Shown piece after piece: positions 16,915 to 25,568 of a stretch of DNA of 38,906 nt. This DNA comes from Peptococcaceae bacterium (GTDB taxonomy: Bacteria > Bacillota > Peptococcia > Peptococcales > Peptococcaceae): positions 1-38,906 of the forward strand of contig JAFYPD010000079.1 in NCBI GenBank assembly GCA_017547685.1, given 5' to 3'. The notes beneath the pieces are model-generated. The model was not told the origin of the DNA. It worked only from the letters and a program-made list of their open reading frames with translations, and did no database searches. How positions within the stretch are numbered: position 1 is the stretch's first letter; each line of letters begins with the position of its first letter. A program made the translations under genes and the position numbers.

Positions 16915-17295
16915 CTATTCTTTGATTTTCTGTTTCTGGACATCTTCTTTTTGTCTGGCTACCAGATAAGACAGATAGTCCAGCAACTGTCTGCGCCGTT
17001 GCGGAGAAAGTGTCACCAGAGCGGAAGTCACTTCGCCCAGCGTTTTGCCCTGCGCGTATGGCTTGCCCATGTCGGCTGCCGGCTTTTCCAATGGTGTAAG
17101 ACCAAGAAGATAATCGGTAGATACCTGATAGAACGAAGCAAGTTTTACAAGATATTCTAAAGGGATAGCCGAATGGCCTTTTTCATAGTTAGAGTAGGTC
17201 TGCTGTACAACGCCTAACTGTTTTGCAAGAGAGTCCTGTTTTAATTCATGGTCTTCCCGCAGTTTGCGGAGAATATCAGGTGTGGGTACCGACAT
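16915..17295 (-). CDS. XRE-family HTH regulator
   Basis: A 126-residue regulator with an N-terminal Cro/C1 HTH (about residues 8-65: LRKLREDHELKQDSLAKQLG, recognition helix VVQQTYSNYEKG) and a C-terminal part of about 55 residues without a recognisable domain (rich in Arg/Lys/Gln at the end). It resembles repressors in which the short C-terminus dimerises. AGAGGTG precedes the ATG. It is divergent from a serine recombinase gene, and a 23 bp palindrome lies between the two genes, about 100 bases from each start, which could be its operator. Confidence 0.82.
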   Translation of the reverse strand: MSVPTPDILRKLREDHELKQDSLAKQLGVVQQTYSNYEKGHSAIPLEYLVKLASFYQVSTDYLLGLTPLEKPAADMGKPYAQGKTLGEVTSALVTLSPQRRRQLLDYLSYLVARQKEDVQKQKIKE

Positions 17296-17394
17296 AATAA
17301 CACCTCTTGTCTGATGGAGTTTGTTGTGAAATCAATGTACCATAGCAAAAGTGGAATGATGTTGTTTCACCTGAATATATTGTTCAAAACTTAT

Positions 17395-17417
17395 TTTAAC
17401 CAATATATATGGTTAAA
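17395..17417. promoter_or_regulatory. 23 bp palindrome in a divergent intergenic region
   Basis: TTTAACCA (17395-17402) and TGGTTAAA (17410-17417) are perfect inverted repeats around an AT-only 7-base centre. The symmetry, spacing of about two helical turns and position between a repressor gene and a recombinase gene suit either an operator or a recombinase crossover site. Confidence 0.5.
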
Positions 17418-17513
17418 TTCGTTGGAAAACACAAATGATAAACTTGTATCGACGCAGCTATACTGTAAAAGTAAGTAAAATCAGCATGGTTTGAAGTACA
17501 GGAGGTACGGGAT

Positions 17514-18149
17514 ATGACAACATATGGGTATGTAAGAGTTTCAACAAAAGAGCAGAATGAAGACCGGCAACTGATTGCGTTAGCGGAATTCGATATTCCG
17601 GCAGAGAATCTTTTTATGGACAAGCTAAGCGGAAAGGACTTCGAGCGGCCGGCCTACAAAAATCTGCTGTGCTGCCTGGAGCCTGATGATCTGGTGATTG
17701 TAAAAAGTATTGACCGGCTCGGCCGCAACTATGCAGAAATTCAGGAGCAGTGGCGCATTATCACCAAAGAAAAATGTGCTGACATTAAAGTGCTGGACAC
17801 ACCGCTTCTGGATACAACCTATCACAAAGATTTGCTCGGTACTTTTATTGCGGATTTGGTGCTGACGGTGATGTCATACACGGCACAGATGGAGCGCGAA
17901 AATATCCGGCAGCGTCAGGAGGAAGGTATTCTCGCGGCAAGAGAACGTGGCGTGCATTTCGGACGGCTGGAAACATCCATACCGGATGATTTTGATTTAT
18001 GGTACACACTCTGGCAGGAAAAAGAGATTACGGCCATTGAATTTTCAAAACGCTGCGGTGTCAGCAGAAGTACGCTGTACAAAAAAATAAAAAGTTATGA
18101 AAAGTACTATGAAAATGATTTATATTATCTGGAATCGTTTCCGGAATGA
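17514..18149 (+). CDS. Serine recombinase, resolvase/invertase family
   Basis: A 211-residue small serine recombinase. The catalytic Ser10 is in YVRVSTKEQNEDRQ, the active-site Arg residues are in SIDRLGRNY, and the long E-helix segment includes MERENIRQRQEEGILAARERG; a C-terminal HTH (about 160-195, ITAIEFSKRCGVSRSTLYKKI) binds DNA. AGGAGG lies 8 bases before the ATG. Such proteins resolve or invert DNA between short sites. No transposase, integrase or terminal repeats are nearby, so this is either a resident site-specific recombinase or a remnant of a mobile element. The divergent HTH gene may control it. Confidence 0.88.
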   Translation: MTTYGYVRVSTKEQNEDRQLIALAEFDIPAENLFMDKLSGKDFERPAYKNLLCCLEPDDLVIVKSIDRLGRNYAEIQEQWRIITKEKCADIKVLDTPLLDTTYHKDLLGTFIADLVLTVMSYTAQMERENIRQRQEEGILAARERGVHFGRLETSIPDDFDLWYTLWQEKEITAIEFSKRCGVSRSTLYKKIKSYEKYYENDLYYLESFPE

Positions 18150-18195
18150 TTTTTTATAATGCGCGTAGAATATCGTTTGTATGATAAAATATTTT

Positions 18196-18266
18196 GCGAA
18201 AAGCTTTGATTTCTTTGAAAAAAACTGCAAAAAAAACTTTTCTATAAGCGCTTTTCGCGGTATAAT
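18196..18266 (+). promoter_or_regulatory. Putative tig promoter region with inverted repeat
   Basis: A perfect TATAAT (18261-18266) lies 58 bases before tig, without a good -35. Just upstream, GCGAAAAGC (18196-18204) and GCTTTTCGC (18250-18258) are perfect 9-base inverted repeats 45 bases apart. This may be a regulator site acting through looping, or the end of the recombinase transcript. Confidence 0.35.
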
Positions 18267-18323
18267 ATTCTCTATGCATAATGTCTAATCATAAGATTAA
18301 CATATTTTAGGAGGAAGATTGAG

Positions 18324-19634
18324 ATGACAGTAAGTATCGAAAAACTGGATAAAGTAAAAGCCGAGCTGACCATTACTGTACCGGTGGAAAAATTTGAAGA
18401 AGCAATGAAGAGAGCCTACAAAGATATGGCTCCAAAAATTAAAGTGCCGGGTTTCCGCCCGGGCAAAGTGCCAATGGCTGTTGTTGAAAAAATGTACGGC
18501 ACAGAAGTGTTCTTTGAAGATGCTGCGAACTACATGATTATGCCAAACTATATTGATGCATTAAAAGAAGCTATGGCTGCTGACTCTAGCTTCCAGGCAA
18601 TTTCCCGTCCTGAATTTGACATCGTTCAGATGGAAAAAGGTAAAGAATTCATCTACAAAGCTGTTGTAGATACCAAACAGACTGTAGAACTGGGGGAATA
18701 CAAAGGTATCGAAATCGAAGATATCGATCCGGAAGTAAGTGACAAAGAAATCGATCAGTACATCGACATGATTCGTTCCAAACAGGCTGAAGTAAAAACT
18801 ATCACTGACAAACGTAGTGTTCTGAAAAAAGGTGACACAGCAAACATGGACTTTGTTGGTAAAAAAGACGGCGTTCCATTCGCTGGCGGTTCCGCTGAAG
18901 GTTACGATCTGGAAATCGGATCCGGCGCTTTCATTCCAGGTTTCGAAGAACAGATGGAAGGCATGAAAGTAGAGGACGTTCGCAATGTTGAACTAAACTT
19001 CCCGGACGATTACTATGTAAGCGATCTGGCTGGTCAGCCGGTTGTATTCGAAGTAACGCTGCATGCAATCAAACGTAAAATCATGCCAGAGTTAAACGAT
19101 GAATTCGTAAAAGACGTAAGCAACTTTGAAACAGTTGCTGAATATAAAGAAGATGTCAAAAATATGCTGAGCGCAGAAAAAACGGCAGAAATCAAAAACA
19201 GACACAAAGCTGCAGTTGCACAGAAAGTAACAGAACAGACTGATGTTGTAGCACCAGAATCCATGGTGAAAGAAGAAGCTGAAAATTTCATGAATGACAT
19301 CCGGTTCCAGATGAGCCAGCAGGGGATCAAACTGGAAGATTACCTGAAACTGACCAACGGCAATCTGGAAGACGTTGAAAACGAATGCAAAGCAAGAGCA
19401 GAAGGCCTGGTAAAACAGACTATCGTATTTGAAGCAATCGCTGAAAAAGAAGAGCTGACAGTAACTGACGAAGATTTAGAGGCAGAATATGCAAAAATGG
19501 CTGAAATGTACAACCAGCCTGTAGAAAGCCTCAAAGAAGTTTTTGCAATGAGAGGTCAGGTTGGTATGATTAAACGCAACCTGTTATTAGAAAAAGTTTC
19601 TGATTTCCTTTTAGAAAACGCAAAAATTGGTTAA
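18324..19634 (+). CDS. tig: Trigger factor
   Basis: Ribosome-associated chaperone and peptidyl-prolyl isomerase of 436 residues. The ribosome-docking signature GFRPGKVP is at residues 43-50. An FKBP-like PPIase domain lies at about 160-245 (KKGDTANMDFVGKKDGVPF, ending in VVFEVTLHAIKRK), and the helical chaperone arms follow. AGGAGGA precedes the ATG. Codon choice is strongly biased (GAA, AAA, GTA, AAC), as expected for an abundant protein. It is the first gene of the tig-clpP-clpX cluster common in Bacillota. Confidence 0.96.
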   Translation: MTVSIEKLDKVKAELTITVPVEKFEEAMKRAYKDMAPKIKVPGFRPGKVPMAVVEKMYGTEVFFEDAANYMIMPNYIDALKEAMAADSSFQAISRPEFDIVQMEKGKEFIYKAVVDTKQTVELGEYKGIEIEDIDPEVSDKEIDQYIDMIRSKQAEVKTITDKRSVLKKGDTANMDFVGKKDGVPFAGGSAEGYDLEIGSGAFIPGFEEQMEGMKVEDVRNVELNFPDDYYVSDLAGQPVVFEVTLHAIKRKIMPELNDEFVKDVSNFETVAEYKEDVKNMLSAEKTAEIKNRHKAAVAQKVTEQTDVVAPESMVKEEAENFMNDIRFQMSQQGIKLEDYLKLTNGNLEDVENECKARAEGLVKQTIVFEAIAEKEELTVTDEDLEAEYAKMAEMYNQPVESLKEVFAMRGQVGMIKRNLLLEKVSDFLLENAKIG

Positions 19635-19673
19635 GATATAAGCGACTACAATTTGTAAAGGAGGATAATCAGG

Positions 19674-20258
19674 ATGAGCTATTTGGTTCCGATGGTTGTT
19701 GAACAAACCAATCGCGGTGAACGGTCTTACGATATTTATTCCAGATTATTAAAAGACAGAATTATTCTTTTGGGGGATGAAGTCAATAATGCGACAGCAA
19801 ATGCCATTATTGCACAGCTGCTTTTTTTAGAGGCAGATGACCCGGATAAAGATATTTTCCTCTATATTAATAGTCCGGGCGGTTCCGTCAGTGCGGGTAT
19901 GGCTATCTATGATACCATGAACTTTATCAAGCCTGATGTCTCCACTGTGTGTCTGGGTATGGCAGCCAGCATGGGTGCTTTTCTGCTGGCAGCAGGTGCA
20001 AAAGGGAAACGCTTTGCATTGCCGAACAGTGAGATTATGATTCACCAGCCGATGGGCGGTGCCAGTGGGCAGGCTACAGATATCGCGATTCACGCAGAAC
20101 ATATCTTAAGAACCAGAGAAAATTTGAATAAAATTCTTGCTGAACGGACAGGACAGAGCCTGGAACAGATCAGGCAGGATACAGAGCGTGATAATTTCAT
20201 GACAGCTGAACAGGCAAAGGCATACGGACTGGTTGACGAGGTTATGAGTAAGCATTAA
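19674..20258 (+). CDS. clpP: ATP-dependent Clp protease proteolytic subunit
   Basis: Serine peptidase of 194 residues that forms the two-ring ClpP14 chamber. The catalytic triad is Ser99 (GMAASMGAF), His124 (MIHQPMGG) and Asp173 (ERDNF). The N-terminus [23 protein letters not shown] is the processed axial-loop region. AAAGGAGG precedes the ATG. It is 39 bases after tig and 19 bases before clpX, whose product is its unfoldase partner. Confidence 0.97.
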   Translation: MSYLVPMVVEQTNRGERSYDIYSRLLKDRIILLGDEVNNATANAIIAQLLFLEADDPDKDIFLYINSPGGSVSAGMAIYDTMNFIKPDVSTVCLGMAASMGAFLLAAGAKGKRFALPNSEIMIHQPMGGASGQATDIAIHAEHILRTRENLNKILAERTGQSLEQIRQDTERDNFMTAEQAKAYGLVDEVMSKH

Positions 20259-20277
20259 GTTTTTATGAGGTGAGTAC

Positions 20278-21531
20278 ATGCCTAACTTTGAAGAGGAAAA
20301 AGAATTAATCCGTTGTTCCTTTTGCGGAAAAACACAGGATCAGGTAAAGAAAATCGTAGCAGGACCAAATGTGTATATCTGCGACGAATGTGTCAGTCTG
20401 TGTCATGAAATTGTACTGGAAGAACTGGGTGTAGAGCCGGATATTGATATTTCGGAAATTCTGAAACCGGCGGAGATTAAAGAAATTCTGGACACTTATG
20501 TGATTGGCCAGGACGAAGCCAAGAAAACACTGGCGGTATCTGTGTACAATCATTACAAAAGAATTAACAGCTTCGTTTCCAGTGATGATGTGGAATTGCA
20601 GAAGTCCAATATCTGTTTAATCGGGCCTACAGGCAGCGGGAAAACCCTGCTGGCGCAGACGCTGGCCAAAATTCTGAAGGTTCCATTCGCCATCGCCGAT
20701 GCCACTTCTTTAACAGAAGCGGGCTATGTAGGCGAAGATGTGGAAAATATTCTGCTGAAAATCATTCAGGCAGCTGACTATGATATGGAAATGGCACAGA
20801 AAGGGATTATTTATATCGATGAAATCGATAAGATTGCCCGTAAAAGTGACAACCCATCCATCACCCGTGATGTATCCGGGGAAGGGGTTCAGCAGGCACT
20901 GCTGAAAATTGTGGAAGGTACGGTTGCAAACGTACCGCCGCAGGGCGGCCGCAAACATCCGCATCAGGAATTTATCCAGCTGGACACCAATAATATTTTA
21001 TTTATTCTGGGCGGTGCATTTGACGGTCTGGAAAAAATTATTGAAAATCGAGTTGGGAAAAAGGGTCTGGGCTTCAATGCAGAAGTAAAGACCAAAGAAG
21101 AAAAGAAACAGAATAATCTGCTGAAAGATCTGATTCCGGAAGATCTGCTGAAATTCGGACTGATTCCAGAGTTTATCGGTCGTGTACCGGTGATTGTAAC
21201 GCTGGAGGCACTGGATAAGGAAGCGTTGATTCGGATTCTGACTGAACCGAAAAACGCGTTAATCAAACAGTATCAGCGTCTGATGAAAATGGACCATGTA
21301 GAACTGGAATTTACCGAGGATTCACTGGTAGCCATTGCGGAGGCAGCATTGAAACGGAACACCGGTGCTCGCGGTCTGCGTTCGATTGTAGAAAAAACAA
21401 TGAACGACATCATGTACGATGTACCGTCTAATCCGCAGATTGCGAAAGTAATCATTCATGCAGAGTGCATTACCGAAGGCAAAGCACCGGAAGTAATTCT
21501 GCACAAAACAAAAAAAGCTGCTGCCAACTAA
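20278..21531 (+). CDS. clpX: ATP-dependent Clp protease ATP-binding subunit ClpX
   Basis: AAA+ unfoldase of 417 residues that feeds substrates into ClpP. It has an N-terminal zinc-binding domain (Cys13, Cys16, Cys35, Cys38), Walker A GPTGSGKT (116-123), the pore loop GYVGEDV (149-155), Walker B IIYIDE (177-182) and the ClpP-docking tripeptide LGF (264-266). The length matches the family. No lon gene follows, in contrast to many related genomes; a terminator and a lipoprotein gene come next. Confidence 0.97.
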   Translation: MPNFEEEKELIRCSFCGKTQDQVKKIVAGPNVYICDECVSLCHEIVLEELGVEPDIDISEILKPAEIKEILDTYVIGQDEAKKTLAVSVYNHYKRINSFVSSDDVELQKSNICLIGPTGSGKTLLAQTLAKILKVPFAIADATSLTEAGYVGEDVENILLKIIQAADYDMEMAQKGIIYIDEIDKIARKSDNPSITRDVSGEGVQQALLKIVEGTVANVPPQGGRKHPHQEFIQLDTNNILFILGGAFDGLEKIIENRVGKKGLGFNAEVKTKEEKKQNNLLKDLIPEDLLKFGLIPEFIGRVPVIVTLEALDKEALIRILTEPKNALIKQYQRLMKMDHVELEFTEDSLVAIAEAALKRNTGARGLRSIVEKTMNDIMYDVPSNPQIAKVIIHAECITEGKAPEVILHKTKKAAAN

Positions 21532-21552
21532 GCAACGCTGAAATACGGCTGC

Positions 21553-21590
21553 AAAGAACTACTTCATTTTTTGAGGTAGTTCTTTTTTTC
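21553..21590 (+). terminator. Terminator after clpX
   Basis: Ten-bp stem AAAGAACTAC / GTAGTTCTTT followed by a long T-run. It ends the tig-clpP-clpX transcript. Confidence 0.85.
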
Positions 21591-21599
21591 TCTCTATGC

Positions 21600-21641
21600 T
21601 ATAATAACAGCAGAAAAATATTTACAGCGTCATACGCTGTA
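21600..21641 (+). promoter_or_regulatory. -10 element and 8 bp inverted repeat before the lipoprotein gene
   Basis: A perfect TATAAT at 21600-21605 (no good -35) is followed at 21623-21641 by TACAGCGT-CAT-ACGCTGTA, a perfect inverted repeat ending 1 base before AGGAG. As DNA it could be an operator; as RNA it would form a hairpin beside the ribosome site of the lipoprotein-RR-kinase operon. Confidence 0.4.
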
Positions 21642-21654
21642 CAGGAGAATGCCT

Positions 21655-22989
21655 ATGAAACTGCGACAAAAAATCTGCCTGTCTCTTTGCATCCTGTTGA
21701 CCATGCTGCTTCTTTGTGGCTGCGAGTTGGAACTGGCTTCGCCGGAAAGTCTGATTCAGCCGCCGAAATCAAACCAGGAAAAACTGCAGCAGAAACAATT
21801 AATCACTTCTTTTCTGGGCCGCGAGGAAAGTCTGATTGTGCCGGAAGCGCTGAACACGGCCAATGCCTATCAGTATCTGGATTTAGATATGGACGGTGAC
21901 GAGGAGATTGTGGCGTTTTATACCAATAGAGAAAGCAACTTTATGCTTGGCTTTCTGATTCTGGATCAGAGCGAGGAACAGTGGTATCTGCGCCACAAAG
22001 CCATTGCCTACGGCACCGATATCCACTATTTTTCCGTGCGGGATTTAGATGAAGACGGCGTTGTGGAAATCCTGCTCGGTGTAAACACCGGGTACGGTTC
22101 CATGAAAGAGCTGTATCTGTATCAGCTTCATGATCAGGAACTGGTGGATATCAGCAACGGTGACAACATCACATACGACCAGATTACACTGGCGCATAAT
22201 GAAGCAAACGGCAACGTGATTGTGACGGCTCGTATGGATACATCGATACTAGAGGGCAGCAGCAATATTACAGTATATGATTACACGTACGGCAGCGTTG
22301 TGCCGATTTATGACGAAACGTTCACCGGTTACTGCAGTGAAATGCAATTTGACCAGGTTGGGGTAAATGCCGAGGGTGTATATCTGGCCATGCGGCACAA
22401 TCATTTTGTCAATGTTTTGCTGCTGCAAGAAACCCAGGAAGGGTTTGCTGTGGTGATGGAACATCCGCTGCCTTACGATTACGATACTATGAGTGAGAAC
22501 CGTCTGTTTCAGGATGAAAACAATGACGGTATTCTGGAAATGATATCGCTGTGGGCACCGGAGTTAAATGATTCAACGAAAAGCTATGACGACTACATTC
22601 AGGTCTGGCTGCAGTGGGATGGCCAGGAAGGGCTGATTGCCGTGGATGCCGTTCTGGAAAGCTATAACGACGGGTATCGCTTTTCGGTACCGTTAGCCTG
22701 GATGGATTCGCTGTATTATGATTTCCGCAGCCAGGACACCATTGTGTGGGCGGATTTTTATGCCGAAAATGATAACATGGAATTTGAAACGGTATTTTCA
22801 ATCGCAGCCATAGATCAGCTGGTATGGGATAATATGGAGGATACAGATGCCATGGTTGTACTGGGGAACAACCCGACGAAAAATAAAATATATGTTGCAG
22901 AAATTCAGAAAGAGGAATTCAACGGGTTCCAGGTGGATGCCAGCCGGTTGATCTCCTGTCTGCAGATAGAAGGAGGAGAACGCAAATGA
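21655..22989 (+). CDS. Lipoprotein with FG-GAP/VCBS-like calcium motifs
   Basis: A 444-residue protein with a lipoprotein signal peptide (LTMLLLCGC, lipidated Cys23) and no other membrane segment, so it should be anchored outside the cytoplasmic membrane. The rest contains DxDxDG-type motifs, DLDMDGDEE (76-84), DLDEDG (130-135) and DENNDG further on, of the kind found in FG-GAP/VCBS beta-propeller repeats that bind Ca2+. The ATG at 21655 has AGGAG 7 bases upstream; an ATG two codons earlier is too close to it. It overlaps the response-regulator gene by 4 bases and is thus part of the two-component operon, perhaps as an accessory sensor or as a regulated envelope protein. I do not recognise a named family. 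Confidence 0.8.
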   Translation: MKLRQKICLSLCILLTMLLLCGCELELASPESLIQPPKSNQEKLQQKQLITSFLGREESLIVPEALNTANAYQYLDLDMDGDEEIVAFYTNRESNFMLGFLILDQSEEQWYLRHKAIAYGTDIHYFSVRDLDEDGVVEILLGVNTGYGSMKELYLYQLHDQELVDISNGDNITYDQITLAHNEANGNVIVTARMDTSILEGSSNITVYDYTYGSVVPIYDETFTGYCSEMQFDQVGVNAEGVYLAMRHNHFVNVLLLQETQEGFAVVMEHPLPYDYDTMSENRLFQDENNDGILEMISLWAPELNDSTKSYDDYIQVWLQWDGQEGLIAVDAVLESYNDGYRFSVPLAWMDSLYYDFRSQDTIVWADFYAENDNMEFETVFSIAAIDQLVWDNMEDTDAMVVLGNNPTKNKIYVAEIQKEEFNGFQVDASRLISCLQIEGGERK

Positions 22990-23684
22990 CAAAAATACTG
23001 GTATTAGAGGATGAAGCGTCTATTCGCAGTTTTATTCTGGTTAACCTGAAAAAGAACGGGTTTGATGTGGTGGAGGCCGGCAGCGGGGAAGAGGCGCTGG
23101 AAAAGCTGGATAGTTCTATCAATCTGGCCCTGATGGATGTGATGCTGCCCGGTATCAGCGGTTTTGAAGTTTGCAAGCGGGCCAGGGAACAATATCCATC
23201 GCTGGGGATTATTATGCTGACGGCAAAAGGGCAGGAGGAAAATAAAATTGAAGGGCTGGAACTGGGTGCCGACGATTATATTGTAAAACCGTTCAGCCCG
23301 AAAGAACTGCTGGCCCGTATCAATGCACTGGTGCGCCGCCTGAATATTGTGGAGAAACCTGCAGAGACAGATGGTAACCAGATTGTATCCGGCAAGTTTG
23401 TGATTTTACCGGATGAGCGGAAACTGCTGAAAGACGGACAGGAGATAGAACTGACACCAATTGAGTTTACACTGGTGAAATATTTTATGGAAAATGCCAA
23501 CAAAGCTGTGCATCGCGATGAAATTTTAAATAATGTGTGGGGCTACAACTATGTGGGTGACTTCAAAATTGTGGATGTGAACATCCGACGGATTCGTCAG
23601 AAAATTGAGGATGATCCGTCTAATCCAAAATATATCGAAAAAGTATGGGGGTATGGTTATCGCTGGTCAGGAGGCGGTGAATAA
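22986..23684 (+). CDS. OmpR/PhoB-type response regulator
   Basis: A 232-residue regulator with an N-terminal receiver domain (acidic pair Glu9-Asp10, phosphoacceptor Asp51 in LALMDVMLPG, Lys101 in VKPFSP) and a C-terminal winged-helix DNA-binding domain (about 130-230, with ELTPIEFTLVKYF and VDVNIRRIRQKIEDDP). It overlaps the lipoprotein gene by 4 bases and is followed 2 bases later by its kinase. Its general type is close to WalR/PhoP-like regulators, but the operon is not a walRK operon, since no yycHIJ or htrA follows. Confidence 0.92.
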   Translation: MTKILVLEDEASIRSFILVNLKKNGFDVVEAGSGEEALEKLDSSINLALMDVMLPGISGFEVCKRAREQYPSLGIIMLTAKGQEENKIEGLELGADDYIVKPFSPKELLARINALVRRLNIVEKPAETDGNQIVSGKFVILPDERKLLKDGQEIELTPIEFTLVKYFMENANKAVHRDEILNNVWGYNYVGDFKIVDVNIRRIRQKIEDDPSNPKYIEKVWGYGYRWSGGGE

Positions 23685-23686
23685 CA

Positions 23687-25090
23687 GTGCAGAGTATTCG
23701 CAAACAGCTGATTCGCAATCATGTATTTGTGGCACTGATTACTGTTCTTCTGCTGGAAAGCATGTTTATGGTTGTTATCACTCAGTATTATCTGGGCGGT
23801 GTAGAGCGTCTGCTGATGACAGGTGTGGAGACTTCCGCCAATTTTTATAACCGGTCTGCGCCGCAGGGCGATATTTACACAAAATCCAACTACATGTTTG
23901 AAAATCTGGATATGGAAGAAAGTGCGCTGGTAGAAGTGCTGGATTTAAACGGTCGTGTTATTATCGACAGTACCGGCTCTTCCTCCGGTGAGATTGTCAC
24001 CACCGGTGATTTTATTCAGGCGTTAGGCGGCCGGATTGATTCCTGGACAGGCCGTAGCGAGCTGAATGAACTGATTATTGCGGTTTCAGCACCGATTTAT
24101 GAAGATAATAATATTGTTGGTGTGTTGCGGTATATATCCAGTCTGGAGCCGACGTACCAGATTATTATACGGTATGCGATTATCTCAATTGTATTTGGCC
24201 TGATTGTTGTTGGCGTGGCTTTTTTGTTTGCGCGCGGCATGTCAAAACGTATTCTGGTTCCAATTCAGGAACTGGTGCGGGTAACGGAGGAAGTCGCCCA
24301 GGGGAACTATAAGGTAACAGCCATCAAGTATCATAACGATGAAATCGGGCAGCTGGTGGACGCAGTTAATATTATGACAAAAGAGATTACCAGAGCCGAC
24401 CAGGCGAAAAGCGAGTTCATTTCGTCGATTTCCCACGAGCTGCGCACCCCGTTGACTTCTATCAAAGGCTGGGCGGAAACCATGCAGGATATGAAGGATG
24501 AACCGGAAATTATAGAAGAAGGGCTGTTCATAATCAGCAAAGAAACCGACCGGCTGATTATTCTGGTGAATGACCTGCTTGACTTCTCCAGACTGCAGGC
24601 CCATCGCATTGAACTGAAAAAAGAAGAGTTTTCCATTAATCATCTGCTGGCCGATATTCATAATCAGTTTGCGGTGCGCTGCCATCAGGAGCGTATCAGA
24701 ATGACTGTGTTGACGGACAACAATGAAAGCTGGGTATTTGCCGATTATAACCGGCTGAAACAGGTGTTTATCAATATTGTGGACAATGCCATGAAATTCA
24801 CAGTCGGCAGACCAAAGGCAGAAATCAAAATCAGCAGTCAAGTGCTGGATGACCAGATTGTTATGATTATCGAAGACAACGGCAGCGGTATTTCGCCGGA
24901 AGATTTAAAACGGGTAAAAGAGAAATTTTATAAAGGCAGCAGCAATAAAAGCGGGACAGGCCTTGGGTTATCCATTGCCAGTGAAATCATGGAGTTGCAC
25001 GGCGGAAAAATGCTGATAGACAGCACACTGGGTAAAGGCACAAAAGTGGTGCTGGTTATGCCGTATTTTTATGATTATCAGCAGCAGTAA
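23687..25090 (+). CDS. Two-component sensor histidine kinase
   Basis: A 467-residue membrane kinase, partner of the preceding regulator. Two membrane helices (about 12-32 and 160-182) flank an extracytoplasmic sensor of about 125 residues; a HAMP domain, a HisKA domain with the phosphorylated His in SISHELRTPLTS, and a HATPase domain (N-box NIVDNAMKF, G1 DNGSGI, G2 GTGLGLSIA) follow. The overall plan is PhoR/ResE-like. The start is a GTG with AGGAGG 12 bases upstream, inside the end of the regulator gene. The signal is unknown; the operon lipoprotein could take part in sensing. Confidence 0.92.
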   Translation: MQSIRKQLIRNHVFVALITVLLLESMFMVVITQYYLGGVERLLMTGVETSANFYNRSAPQGDIYTKSNYMFENLDMEESALVEVLDLNGRVIIDSTGSSSGEIVTTGDFIQALGGRIDSWTGRSELNELIIAVSAPIYEDNNIVGVLRYISSLEPTYQIIIRYAIISIVFGLIVVGVAFLFARGMSKRILVPIQELVRVTEEVAQGNYKVTAIKYHNDEIGQLVDAVNIMTKEITRADQAKSEFISSISHELRTPLTSIKGWAETMQDMKDEPEIIEEGLFIISKETDRLIILVNDLLDFSRLQAHRIELKKEEFSINHLLADIHNQFAVRCHQERIRMTVLTDNNESWVFADYNRLKQVFINIVDNAMKFTVGRPKAEIKISSQVLDDQIVMIIEDNGSGISPEDLKRVKEKFYKGSSNKSGTGLGLSIASEIMELHGGKMLIDSTLGKGTKVVLVMPYFYDYQQQ

Positions 25091-25099
25091 AAAAAAGGC

Positions 25100-25127
25100 T
25101 TGCAAAACATATAAAATATGCTATAAT
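25100..25127 (+). promoter_or_regulatory. Promoter of the first tRNA-Gln gene
   Basis: TTGCAA and TATAAT lie 16 bases apart. The -10 and the following ~18 bases up to the tRNA are almost identical to the second tRNA-Gln copy at 26530, one base differing. Confidence 0.65.
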
Positions 25128-25138
25128 ATATTTTGTGA

Positions 25139-25262
<124 letters not shown>

Positions 25263-25286
25263 CATGCCGTGGGGCCTGGTAAATTT

Positions 25287-25332
25287 CCCGAAGCCCATCT
25301 CAGCTTTGTCATGCGCCTCAATTTCTTGCGTC
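25287..25332. repeat. Second, degenerate copy of the intergenic repeat
   Basis: This stretch aligns with 13096-13142 between hisF and hisI with small gaps (shared blocks CGAA, CATCT, TTGTC, GCGC, TGCGTC). It is non-coding. The relation is an eye alignment only. Confidence 0.35.
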
Positions 25333-25396
25333 TTATTGGCGAAAATCTGGCTTAATATATTCTATAATACGCCTTACTGCAAAAACATTTCATAAG

Positions 25397-25482
25397 CCCT
25401 GTTGTCTGGATGGAGCAGGGGACGGCCTCCGGACATCCCGTCAGAATATCTGTTTATTAGGGAATCAAAAGAAATGTCCGGA
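25397..25482 (+). other. Structured intergenic region upstream of the pyrophosphatase gene
   Basis: Several pairings compete here. CCCTG (25397-25401) can pair with CAGGG (25416-25420). GGATG-GAG (25408-25415) can pair with CTC and CATCC (25427-25429, 25434-25438). TCCGGACAT (25428-25436) can instead pair with ATGTCCGGA (25474-25482) as a perfect 9 bp stem. The last two exclude each other. A TATAAT lies upstream at 25363. The nature of the element is unknown; no known riboswitch is recognised. Confidence 0.3.
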
Positions 25483-25498
25483 AATTTGTTGTTATCCC

Positions 25499-25527
25499 TT
25501 GTCACTACCTGCGTGACAGTGTAAAAT
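25499..25527 (+). promoter_or_regulatory. Promoter of the pyrophosphatase gene with internal inverted repeat
   Basis: TTGTCA and TAAAAT are 17 bases apart. TGTCAC-N7-GTGACA (25500-25518) is a perfect inverted repeat that overlaps the -35 and spacer, a position where a bound protein would block polymerase. Confidence 0.5.
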
Positions 25528-25568
25528 ATTCTTTAGTGTTTATTAAAATTCAATGGATGGTGGAAAAA

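Noticed and set aside
17296..17513. A CRISPR-like or integron-like array beside the recombinase
   Set aside because: Only one palindrome is present; there are no regularly spaced repeats.
22986..25090. The essential WalRK system
   Set aside because: The general type is similar, but the accessory genes that normally follow are absent and a lipoprotein gene precedes it.
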